64,000 nt of DNA from an uncultured Chitinophaga sp. (GTDB taxonomy: Bacteria > Bacteroidota > Bacteroidia > Chitinophagales > Chitinophagaceae): the NCBI RefSeq assembly GCF_946479755.1, contig NZ_CAMLHC010000005.1, positions 1-64,000 of the forward strand, given 5' to 3'. Shown here piece after piece: positions 19,018 to 26,212 of the stretch. The notes below the pieces were generated by a model, which did not search any database, was not told the origin of the DNA, and was given only the letters and a program-made list of their open reading frames with translations. Position 1 is the first letter of the stretch; every line of letters starts with the position of its first letter. Both the position numbers and the translations under genes were made by a program.

Positions 19018-19962
19018 TCAGCCGAAGGCTGACTGAAATACCGGCAGGTAAGTTCCCGATACGGGAACGGGGGTGTCTTCCATTCCTTCCACCTGTAAAA
19101 AGTACCCTTTTGAATTTTTCTTAAAAAGTACCACTTTTGACAGGTTGACCAGGTAGGAGCGATGTGCGCGGGCGAAGCCGTTGGCCGTGAGTTGTGTTTC
19201 CAGTTTTTTGAGGGGCACCCGTACCAGTTCTTTACTGACGGCGGTACCGTTGCGGTAAAACACCTGCACGTAATTATCTTCCGCTTTGATCATGAGTAGT
19301 TTGGCAGGATGAACCGACAGGGCGGTTTTACCTTGTTCGTCCCTGATCTGCAGGCAGTTGTCCGGTAAAATGACGGGGGGCGCCGGCATGGCGGCTACCG
19401 GGGCGGGTGCTTCCGGTATTTGCGACACCCTGTTTTCCAGCGATTTCAGCTGCCGGTATTTCTCGCGGGAGAAAAACCAGAGCAGGGAGATCATATACGG
19501 GAGGGGCATGATCAGCGCGGTATATCGCAGGGTGCTGACAAACTCGCTCCAGGTAAAGAAGAAGGTGTCGGTGAGCAGTACGTCTACCAGGGTAACGATG
19601 GAGGCTACCAGTACTATTTCGCCCAGCAGCCAGCAGAGGTAGGTGGCGTTGGTGAGGCGGCGGCGTATTTTCCAGCCTGCCAGCAGGAACTGGGAGATGG
19701 TGAGGCCCAGTATGCCGCATCCGGTAAAAATGCCGAAGAACGTCACCAGCGGCAGGTGCTGTCCTTCATACCACATATTGATATTAAAGGGCAGGAAAAT
19801 GTACATGAAGCAAAAACTGAAAACACTGCAGAAAATGATCAGTTCAATCCTGTTCCGCACCGGGTCCAGTAGACTGAAGCGGGGCTGGTCTGCGATCAGC
19901 GGGAGTGTTGGCAAGCTTTTCATACCATGATGGATTTCGAAAATTAAGATACGAAATTGCAC
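19018..19962 (-). CDS. Membrane-anchored LytTR DNA-binding protein
   Basis: A 314-residue orphan regulator. About four hydrophobic segments lie at residues 40-165, then a Pro/Ala-rich linker (EAPAPVAAMPAPP), and a C-terminal LytTR domain (about 205-310) with the ARAHRSYLVNL motif. It has no receiver or kinase domain, so it probably senses a signal through its membrane part and binds DNA directly. Met14 (19923) is an equally good start. It is read in the same direction as the TonB-receptor/beta-helix/cytochrome operon 260 bases downstream and could regulate it, which is inference. Confidence 0.85.
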   Translation of the reverse strand: MQFRILIFEIHHGMKSLPTLPLIADQPRFSLLDPVRNRIELIIFCSVFSFCFMYIFLPFNINMWYEGQHLPLVTFFGIFTGCGILGLTISQFLLAGWKIRRRLTNATYLCWLLGEIVLVASIVTLVDVLLTDTFFFTWSEFVSTLRYTALIMPLPYMISLLWFFSREKYRQLKSLENRVSQIPEAPAPVAAMPAPPVILPDNCLQIRDEQGKTALSVHPAKLLMIKAEDNYVQVFYRNGTAVSKELVRVPLKKLETQLTANGFARAHRSYLVNLSKVVLFKKNSKGYFLQVEGMEDTPVPVSGTYLPVFQSAFG

Positions 19963-20078
19963 GCAAAGAAAATAAGGAGCGCGAAGAAAACAAAGACAAC
20001 GTCTTTAAGTTTTTGGGGGATGACTGAAACCGGCACAGAAGCAGGAAAACTTTATTTTCTTTGTGAAGAATCTTCTAT

Positions 20079-20540
20079 ATGCAGGAAACATTTACCCTTC
20101 CGCGGTGGTTCCGGATCTTTTGTTATGTATGCGCCATCGTGATGTTATGTACGGGCGCCGAAATGGTTTACCTGGAGTTTACGGAGATCAAAGGGCAGAA
20201 CATCATTTTCATGGGTTTAGCCTTCTTTTTCCTGGCCTGGTCCATGTACGCCTATACGCGGCTGAAGCTGGTCCTGGACCCTAAGACCGTGCGTTTTACC
20301 GGTGGCTGGCGGCCGCATCATTTCAGTTGGACCGACATCACCAGTATCGACATGGCGCATGTAGGACGTTACAGTGAACCGCAGTTAACCATCTGTTATG
20401 GTGATCGTAAATTAAGGCTGGGCCGCAGTTTTTTCCGGAAGAAGCCTTTCCTTGAGATCCTGGACAGGATGGATCGTTATGCGCCGGCAGGTGTATTCAC
20501 GGCTGGCTACAGGCAGATAAAAGCGGAGCTATCGGTTTAG
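20079..20540 (+). CDS. Small membrane protein, PH-like, function unknown
   Basis: A 153-residue protein with two close transmembrane helices (about residues 12-30 and 42-60) and a basic, mainly beta-rich C-terminal part beginning LVLDPKTVRFTGGWRPHHFSWTDITSID. This architecture resembles bacterial PH-domain-like membrane proteins. I do not recognise a specific family. Its last four bases overlap the end of the convergent gene at 20537-21034. Confidence 0.6.
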   Translation: MQETFTLPRWFRIFCYVCAIVMLCTGAEMVYLEFTEIKGQNIIFMGLAFFFLAWSMYAYTRLKLVLDPKTVRFTGGWRPHHFSWTDITSIDMAHVGRYSEPQLTICYGDRKLRLGRSFFRKKPFLEILDRMDRYAPAGVFTAGYRQIKAELSV

Positions 20541-21034
20541 AAGACAGGCTCCTCTCCTGCTTTCAGTTCCTTTCCTTTTTGTTGTACCGCTTTGGCAAAT
20601 ACCGCTTCCGGCAATGCTTTAAAGCCTTTAGGCGCTTTATGTGCCGGTCCTTCGTAGATGCCGACAAAACGTTTGTTGTAGGTGCGGCGGCTCACGGGGT
20701 CGGTCATACGAAAATATTGCGGGAACCATCCTTTCACGGCCCTAGTATCTTTTGCCGGTTGTTGCCTGCCTGCCAGCAGCTGTGCCAGTGTTATCTTTTC
20801 CACGGCTGCCGGTGAAAAGAAATAAATCTTTCTTCCTTTGAGCGTGTTGCCGGCTTTGAATACGCCGGCGTGGTGCCATTCCGTTGCGAAAGGCGTCAGT
20901 TCCTTCGCTGAAATTTTCTCATTGAATTTCTTTGTCAGTATACGGGCCACGTCACCGGCTTTCAGCAGCCCTTTCTCTTCTGCCTCCTGGTAGTTTTCGG
21001 ATTTCCCCTGCCGCAGATATTGGCTCATTTTCAT
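20537..21034 (-). CDS. Hypothetical protein, 165 residues
   Basis: Not recognised. It is a soluble, basic, Lys-rich protein with no signal peptide or membrane helix. The first half (LLKAGDVARILTKKFNEKISAKEL) looks like a winged-helix or helix-turn-helix type segment. The second half (GWFPQYFRMTDPVSRRTYNKRFVGIYEGPAHKAPKGFKALPEAVFAKA) is rich in aromatic and basic residues. A nucleic-acid-binding role is possible but unsupported. It lies 17 bases from the peptide deformylase gene, which is read in the same direction upstream of it, so the two may be co-transcribed. Confidence 0.6.
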   Translation of the reverse strand: MKMSQYLRQGKSENYQEAEEKGLLKAGDVARILTKKFNEKISAKELTPFATEWHHAGVFKAGNTLKGRKIYFFSPAAVEKITLAQLLAGRQQPAKDTRAVKGWFPQYFRMTDPVSRRTYNKRFVGIYEGPAHKAPKGFKALPEAVFAKAVQQKGKELKAGEEPVF

Positions 21035-21050
21035 GGCGGCAAGGTACGAT

Positions 21051-21623
21051 TTATTTCATCGGATAACCAGTCCTGTACCGGCCTTTGCGCACTTTTTCGA
21101 GTTTGCCGGCCAGCAGTTTCCGCTGCAGGGGCGACAGGTGATCGAGGTAAAGGCGACCTTCCAGGTGGTCGTATTCATGCTGTATCATCCGGGCCGTGAG
21201 GCCGGCATAGGTGCGGCGCTGCGGTTGCAGGTCTGCGTCCAGGTATTCGATGCTAACGCTCCATGGGCGGCGTACCCGCGCCCAAAGGCCGGGGATGCTG
21301 AGGCAGCCTTCCTCATCTTCCCAGTGCTCCGCGGAGACAGCCGTTATCCGCGGGTTGATGAACGTTTCCCGGATGCCGGCGCCGCCCGGGAAAAGCCGGG
21401 CGCGTTCTTCCGGAGCCAGCTGCTCAAAGGTGGACCGGCTTTCCACGATAAACAGCCGCAGCGGCTGATGGACTTGCGGCGCTGCGAGTCCCACCCCACG
21501 GGCGCCTGCCAGCGTCTGCCACATATTTTCCACCAGCGCCCGCAGACCGGGAAAGTCAGCCGGCACCTCGTTACAGGGTGTACGCAGCATCGTGTGTCCA
21601 TAAGCGATAATAGGAAGTATCAT
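21051..21623 (-). CDS. def: Peptide deformylase
   Basis: A 190-residue metalloenzyme that removes the formyl group from nascent polypeptides. All three family motifs are intact: GVGLAAPQ (43-50), EGCLS (105-109, metal ligand Cys107) and HEYDH (149-153, two His ligands and catalytic Glu150). The start at 21623 gives MILPIIAYGH, the normal deformylase N-terminus. The frame is open to 21800 but that stretch runs into the divergent AraC gene. A basic tail (KLEKVRKGRYRTGYPMK) closes it. It may be a second deformylase copy, which cannot be told from this window. Confidence 0.93.
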   Translation of the reverse strand: MILPIIAYGHTMLRTPCNEVPADFPGLRALVENMWQTLAGARGVGLAAPQVHQPLRLFIVESRSTFEQLAPEERARLFPGGAGIRETFINPRITAVSAEHWEDEEGCLSIPGLWARVRRPWSVSIEYLDADLQPQRRTYAGLTARMIQHEYDHLEGRLYLDHLSPLQRKLLAGKLEKVRKGRYRTGYPMK

Positions 21624-21711
21624 GTTTTTTAACACAAAAATGCGCCGGTATCGCCTGGCCACGTAGTAAATATTAGACATTAATTTATTTCCCGAACCCA
21701 CGCTCCGCCTG

Positions 21712-21719
21712 TACTTTTG
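21712..21719 (+). promoter_or_regulatory. Promoter -7 element before AraC regulator
   Basis: TACTTTTG is a perfect match to the Bacteroidota -7 consensus TAnnTTTG. A T-run at 21687-21690 stands about 21 bases upstream in the place of the -33 element. Transcription would begin at about 21724-21726, right at the first ATG of the gene, so either the message is leaderless or translation begins at a later Met (21748 or 21763). Confidence 0.5.
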
Positions 21720-21723
21720 CACT

Positions 21724-22560
21724 ATGCCCGTAACGTTGTACCAATACATGCAAAACCTGGAGATGATCCGCCCCGCCGCCGCACTGGCGCGGCTGATCAC
21801 CGGTTTTTATGTACTGCCCGCCTCGCGGCTGCAGGAAGGATGCCTCGCCGTCAGCGACGGCATGCCGGCCATCGCGTTTCTCCCGCACCCGGAAGACTGC
21901 ATCACTTTCACCACCCGCCACCATACCGTTACCCTTACCGGTGCCTGGATCAACAGTCAATACCTGGAAAAGACAACGCTGCAGCTGCAGCAGCCGGAAG
22001 GCGACCTGCTCGTCGTCCGCTTCAACCCCGTGCTCTTTTACCAGCGCTGGCCCCTGCTACCCGCACGCCTGCAACAGGGCGCCGCCTGGAGCCTGCCGGA
22101 ATTGCTGGGCCGGGAAGGCGCCGCGCTGTTACAACACGTAGCCGCAGCTGCCTCCACGACCGCTAAGATCCGCGCCACAGAAGCCTGGATGGCCACGCAG
22201 CTGCCGAAACAGCCGGGGCATAACGGCCTGCTGGAAGCCGCCTTTTCGTATATCAGTCAGCGTAAGGGCCTTACGACCGTCAAAGCGTTAACTTCCCTCC
22301 TGGGCGTTAACTACAAATGGCTGGAACGGAACTTCCGGTATTATACCGGTCTGCCTCCCAAGCTATTCCTGCGGCAGCACCGCTTCGTGCAGGCCTGCCT
22401 GGCGCTGCTGCATTCCCGCCCCGTGGATTTTATGGCTATCGCGCTGGAACATGGGTACTATGATCAGAATCACCTCATCAAAGAGTTCAGGCAGTTTACC
22501 GGCGTGGCGCCGGGGCGTTTCCTGGAGGGGCTTTGTGAGCCGCTTCGGGAGCACCGCTGA
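21724..22560 (+). CDS. AraC-family transcriptional regulator
   Basis: A 278-residue regulator. The N-terminal half (about 10-150) is a beta-rich sensor of the type common in Bacteroidota AraC proteins ([21 protein letters not shown]). The C-terminal AraC helix-turn-helix pair occupies about 170-270, with [30 protein letters not shown] and the second helix motif [27 protein letters not shown]. It is divergent from peptide deformylase by 100 bases. The true start may be Met9 (21748) or Met14 (21763), because the likely promoter overlaps the first ATG. Effector and targets are unknown. Confidence 0.88.
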   Translation: MPVTLYQYMQNLEMIRPAAALARLITGFYVLPASRLQEGCLAVSDGMPAIAFLPHPEDCITFTTRHHTVTLTGAWINSQYLEKTTLQLQQPEGDLLVVRFNPVLFYQRWPLLPARLQQGAAWSLPELLGREGAALLQHVAAAASTTAKIRATEAWMATQLPKQPGHNGLLEAAFSYISQRKGLTTVKALTSLLGVNYKWLERNFRYYTGLPPKLFLRQHRFVQACLALLHSRPVDFMAIALEHGYYDQNHLIKEFRQFTGVAPGRFLEGLCEPLREHR

Positions 22561-22605
22561 TGACAGGGAGGCTTGCCATTCCAAGGTTTTGCCGGCAAAA
22601 AAAAA

Positions 22606-22636
22606 TTGGATTTTTAAAAAAATCGTGTTTACTTTG
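22606..22636 (+). promoter_or_regulatory. Probable tRNA-Pro promoter
   Basis: TTG at 22606-22608 and TACTTTG at 22630-22636 are spaced 21 bases apart and end 16 bases before the mature tRNA. They resemble the -33/-7 pair of Bacteroidota promoters, with the -7 box one base shorter than the consensus. Confidence 0.4.
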
Positions 22637-22652
22637 TGGCCCCGAACAAAAA

Positions 22653-22726
22653 CGGGATGTAGCGCAGCCCGGTAGCGCGCTTCGTTCGGGACGAAGAGGC
22701 CGCTGGTTCGAATCCAGTCATCCCGA
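22653..22726 (+). tRNA. tRNA-Pro (anticodon CGG)
   Basis: A complete cloverleaf can be folded. The acceptor stem is CGGGATG with CATCCCG plus discriminator A. The D-arm is GCGC/GCGC, the anticodon stem CTTCG/CGAAG has loop TTCGGGA, and the T-arm loop is TTCGAAT. The anticodon at 22687-22689 is CGG, which reads the proline codon CCG. The 3' CCA is not encoded. A terminator follows directly. Confidence 0.96.
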
Positions 22727-22732
22727 CAAAAA

Positions 22733-22760
22733 AGTCTTACATCAGTAAGGCTTTTTTTTT
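22733..22760 (+). terminator. Terminator after tRNA-Pro
   Basis: An 8-bp stem (22733-22740 with 22745-22752, one G-U pair) with a 4-base loop is followed by eight T residues, directly behind the tRNA. Confidence 0.9.
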
Positions 22761-22875
22761 ACATTAAGGTTAGTAGCTATCCAAATTTGAAATAAATAGT
22801 TTTTATTTGGGAGATAAATACTAAGTTTATTTTTTTTGGAGCCCTTTTCTATCAGTCAAAAGTAGTGCATGCGGT

Positions 22876-24315
22876 ATGTTATTTAATTCTATTCAGTTTC
22901 TTATCTTCTTTCCAATAGTCACCTTACTTTATTTTTTACTCCCACATAGATTCAGGTGGTTTCACCTGTTGATGGCAAGCTGCATATTCTATGCTGCATT
23001 TGTGCCCGTTTACATCTTAATCCTGTTCCTTACAATTATTATCGATTATGTGGCAGGGCTTATGATTGAAAAGTCAGAGGGAAAAACGCGGAAGCTATAT
23101 TTAACGTTAAGCATTGTTGCCAACGTCAGCGTACTGGCAGTATTTAAATATTATAATTTCTTTATTGGGAATATCAATGAATTGCTTTCACAATTAAATA
23201 TAACCGCACATTCACTCCCTCTTTTAAATATGATACTTCCTATAGGGCTTTCGTTTCATACTTTTCAGGCGATGAGCTACACCATTGAAGTATACCGAGG
23301 AAAGCAGAAAGCCGAAAAACACTTTGGGATATACGCGTTATATGTCATGTTCTACCCTCAACTGGTGGCTGGCCCTATTGAAAGACCGCAAAACATACTA
23401 CATCAGTTTTATGAAAAACATGCCTTTGTTTTTACGCGAGTCACAAGTGGGTTAAAACTGATGTTGTGGGGACTTTTGATGAAAGTGGTGATTGCCGACA
23501 GGCTGGCCATATATGTAAATGCGGTTTATAACAATGCAGAGAGACATAATGGAAATACACTGATCTTAGCTTCGGTATTTTTTGCGTTTCAGATATACTG
23601 CGACTTTGCCGGGTACTCCTATATAGCAATTGGCAGTGCGAGAGTAATGGGCTTTGACCTTATGACCAATTTCAACCATCCCTATTTTGCCACTTCTGTT
23701 GATGAATTCTGGAAACGTTGGCATATTTCCCTTTCAACCTGGTTTAGAGACTATGTATACATTCCTTTGGGAGGGAATCGGGTTGCTGTGCCAAGATGGT
23801 ATTTTAATCTCTTCTTTGTGTTTCTCCTAAGCGGTCTGTGGCATGGAGCTAACTGGACCTATGTTGCCTGGGGTGCACTTAACGGGCTCTATCTTATTTT
23901 TGCTATAATTACCAAAGACTGGCGGGCGCAACTCAATCGATTAACGGGGCTTAGTAAGCATCCTACGCTCCTCAAAGCAGTACAGATAGTTATCACATTT
24001 GCGTTGATCACCATTGCCTGGGTCTTTTTCAGGGCTAATAACATCTCAGAGGCATTCCTGATTCTTAAAAAAATGGCATTTGAAAGAGGCCCTGTTTACT
24101 TTGAACTGAGCTCACTTCCCACTATGGTGTATTCCTTTATGGGTATACTGGGCTTGTGCATTATTGAGTATAAAAGAGAGTTTTGGGCAGGGAAGCTTGT
24201 ATTCTTTAATAGTCCGAACATATATATCAGATACGCTACTTATTCTTTAGCCATTATTATAATATTACTTTTCGGAGTATTCGATGGTGGGCAATTTATC
24301 TACTTTCAATTCTAG
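22876..24315 (+). CDS. MBOAT-family O-acyltransferase
   Basis: A 479-residue polytopic membrane enzyme of the AlgI/DltB branch of MBOAT. It shows about ten hydrophobic helices, the conserved region VDEFWKRWHISLSTWFRDYVYIPLGGNR, and the MBOAT histidine in SGLWHGANWTYVAWG. Such proteins move acyl (usually acetyl) groups across the inner membrane onto an exported polymer. The gene lies 6 bases before an SGNH-type partner that would complete the transfer, as in alginate acetylation. No polysaccharide synthesis genes are adjacent, so the acceptor is unknown. Codon and base use are visibly more AT-rich than in the flanks. Confidence 0.92.
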   Translation: MLFNSIQFLIFFPIVTLLYFLLPHRFRWFHLLMASCIFYAAFVPVYILILFLTIIIDYVAGLMIEKSEGKTRKLYLTLSIVANVSVLAVFKYYNFFIGNINELLSQLNITAHSLPLLNMILPIGLSFHTFQAMSYTIEVYRGKQKAEKHFGIYALYVMFYPQLVAGPIERPQNILHQFYEKHAFVFTRVTSGLKLMLWGLLMKVVIADRLAIYVNAVYNNAERHNGNTLILASVFFAFQIYCDFAGYSYIAIGSARVMGFDLMTNFNHPYFATSVDEFWKRWHISLSTWFRDYVYIPLGGNRVAVPRWYFNLFFVFLLSGLWHGANWTYVAWGALNGLYLIFAIITKDWRAQLNRLTGLSKHPTLLKAVQIVITFALITIAWVFFRANNISEAFLILKKMAFERGPVYFELSSLPTMVYSFMGILGLCIIEYKREFWAGKLVFFNSPNIYIRYATYSLAIIIILLFGVFDGGQFIYFQF

Positions 24316-24321
24316 TTTAAC

Positions 24322-25293
24322 ATGAAGAACAAATCATTCTCATTGTTTTTCAAAAAAGCATTCATACTTATCGTTATCCTTTTTGTAGCAGATTATGCAG
24401 TCGGCAAGATAATGGAGCGCTTTTTCCTGCAGATAAAAGCAGGAGAGACAGGTCGAGGGCTTTATGCATTCAATCAGACAAAAGAAGATATTATCGTTGT
24501 TGGTTCTTCCAGGGCCAATCACCATTATGTCAGCAAAATACTAGAGGATAGCCTAAAGATGTCATGCTATAATGCCGGACGTGATGGACAGGGAATTTTA
24601 TATCACACAGCATTATTGAAAGCTATCGCAACAAGAAAACCTCCAAAACTGGTAATATTTGATTTTAATCCCTCTGAGTTTGTAGAAGGAGGATTTGACA
24701 GGATCGCACTGTTATCCCCATACTACGGTCTACATCCAGAAATACAATCCATTTTAAATTTAAGAGGCCCATTTGAACAAATCAAGCAGTGTTCCGGCGC
24801 CTATCGGTATAATTCACTGATGTTAACCATCCTGGCCAATAACTTGATAAAAAGAGAAGAAACCAGCATTGCTGGATATATGCCCTTGTTCGGGCAAACG
24901 AAAGATTCATTATCTGAATACCCTGTCAGTGAGTTATCCCAACCGATAGATACCTTAAAGGTTAATCTGTTCGAGAATCTAGTAACCGAGTTGCAGGCAA
25001 GTAACACCAAACTGGTCGTTTGTGTTTCACCTATTTATCTCAAAATAGGTGATAGCAGTACTCCATCCATTAATATAGGTAAAGAGATATGCCAGAGATA
25101 TAAGATTCCGTTCCTCGATGATTCACAGATGGGCACCTTTTTAAATGACAGAGCATGGTTTACTGACAGCCGGCACCTGAATGATAAAGGAGCTCACAAA
25201 TTTTCAGAGATATTCCTACAACAATTGAATACCGGATTACAGGAATACTTTCAAGGGGCAGTCATCCCTACTAAAAAGCCTGATGTACAGTAA
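24322..25293 (+). CDS. SGNH-like membrane-anchored acyl-transfer partner
   Basis: A 323-residue protein with a single N-terminal transmembrane helix (about residues 8-28) and an extracytoplasmic SGNH-hydrolase-like domain. The block I Ser is in VVGSSRANHHY. An Asn/Gly-containing stretch YNAGRDGQG follows, and the block V Asp-His pair is seen as DSRHLNDKGAHKF. Together with the MBOAT gene 6 bases upstream it makes a two-gene O-acetylation module similar in logic to AlgI with AlgJ/AlgX or to DltB/DltD. Its stop codon lies inside the loop of the terminator hairpin. Confidence 0.78.
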   Translation: MKNKSFSLFFKKAFILIVILFVADYAVGKIMERFFLQIKAGETGRGLYAFNQTKEDIIVVGSSRANHHYVSKILEDSLKMSCYNAGRDGQGILYHTALLKAIATRKPPKLVIFDFNPSEFVEGGFDRIALLSPYYGLHPEIQSILNLRGPFEQIKQCSGAYRYNSLMLTILANNLIKREETSIAGYMPLFGQTKDSLSEYPVSELSQPIDTLKVNLFENLVTELQASNTKLVVCVSPIYLKIGDSSTPSINIGKEICQRYKIPFLDDSQMGTFLNDRAWFTDSRHLNDKGAHKFSEIFLQQLNTGLQEYFQGAVIPTKKPDVQ

Positions 25294-25309
25294 CATCAGG
25301 CTTTTGTTT
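25274..25309 (+). terminator. Terminator overlapping the SGNH gene stop
   Basis: A perfect 13-bp stem (25274-25286 with 25293-25305) has a 6-base loop that contains the start of the TAA stop codon. Four T residues end the stem, followed by GTTTATT. The A-run on the left may let it also serve the convergent lipoprotein gene. Confidence 0.85.
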
Positions 25310-25335
25310 ATTGATTTCAGGCGCTTACTCCTTAT

Positions 25336-26181
25336 CTAATTCGCAAAAAGCACACTCGTCGCCACCTCATAAAAATCATCTCCTTTCTTTATAAACGGGG
25401 GTGCTTCGCCCCATGTTTTATTGGAGACCATGTATAAGGTGAACACATTTTTCACCGGCAGCGGGTTTATATTTGCAGGGGAAAATGCCATATTGGAATA
25501 ATTCGTTCCTCCATAGTTAAGCAGTGGCTGCCCGGTGTCGCTGTTGATAAATTCAAATACATAGTTACAACCCAATTCGGGGACAGGATCCGGCAGGCCA
25601 TCCGGCAGGACCTGGTATTCAGCTTTGTCGACCGCGTTTTTCACATCTTTGATCACACCGACAGGTGTGACGACCTCATTCCAGTCTGCATCGAAATAAC
25701 TTACGGACACCTTGATGTCTGTATGTTCGAAAGGAATAAGGTCTTTCGCATAATTGGCGACCTTCACTTTGATATGTCCGGCAGGAGCAGCGCTTACGGT
25801 ATCCTGTCCGGCGGGGTCGACAAAAGCCACAGGGGCGTCCATCGTAGGCTGGAACAGCGTATACATTTCTTTGGAACCCGCTTTTACATCGATCATTTTC
25901 TCGGCGACCACCTTTCCGTTGCGGGTATCGTAGAACTCAAATTTACCCTCGCCGGCAACGACCTTAATCTTTTTCGAGTTTACATCCCATGCGATCGGGT
26001 GACCGTTGTATTTAACAGCGATAAAAACTCCTTCCCCGTTACTCCGCAACGCGGTTTTATCTGCGTCAAAATAGACATCAACAAATGTTACGAACGGATT
26101 TTCATACTCCGCTTTCTGACAGGCGCACAAGCCTGCTAACACCAGCATGACAGCGATTATATTCCTAGTATAGTTTTTCAT
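25336..26181 (-). CDS. Lipoprotein following TonB receptor, unknown
   Basis: An outer-membrane-type lipoprotein of about 281 residues. Start 26181 gives MKNYTRNIIAVMLVLAGLCAC, a clear lipobox. The open frame to 26205 adds eight unlikely residues. The body looks beta-rich (FVTFVDVYFDADKTALRSNGEGVF, HIKVKVANYAKDLIPFEHTDIKVSVSYFD), suggesting two or three Ig-like domains. I do not recognise the family. It is 31 bases after the TonB receptor stop and takes the position SusD has in other loci, so it may be that receptor's surface partner (inference). Confidence 0.75.
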   Translation of the reverse strand: MKNYTRNIIAVMLVLAGLCACQKAEYENPFVTFVDVYFDADKTALRSNGEGVFIAVKYNGHPIAWDVNSKKIKVVAGEGKFEFYDTRNGKVVAEKMIDVKAGSKEMYTLFQPTMDAPVAFVDPAGQDTVSAAPAGHIKVKVANYAKDLIPFEHTDIKVSVSYFDADWNEVVTPVGVIKDVKNAVDKAEYQVLPDGLPDPVPELGCNYVFEFINSDTGQPLLNYGGTNYSNMAFSPANINPLPVKNVFTLYMVSNKTWGEAPPFIKKGDDFYEVATSVLFAN

Positions 26182-26212
26182 TGAAAGAAGATTTAATAAA
26201 ACCAACAGGTGA

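Noticed and set aside
22653..22726. Attachment-site duplication of the tRNA 3' end
   Set aside because: No second copy of the tRNA end was seen by eye around 25.3 kb, and no integrase gene is present.
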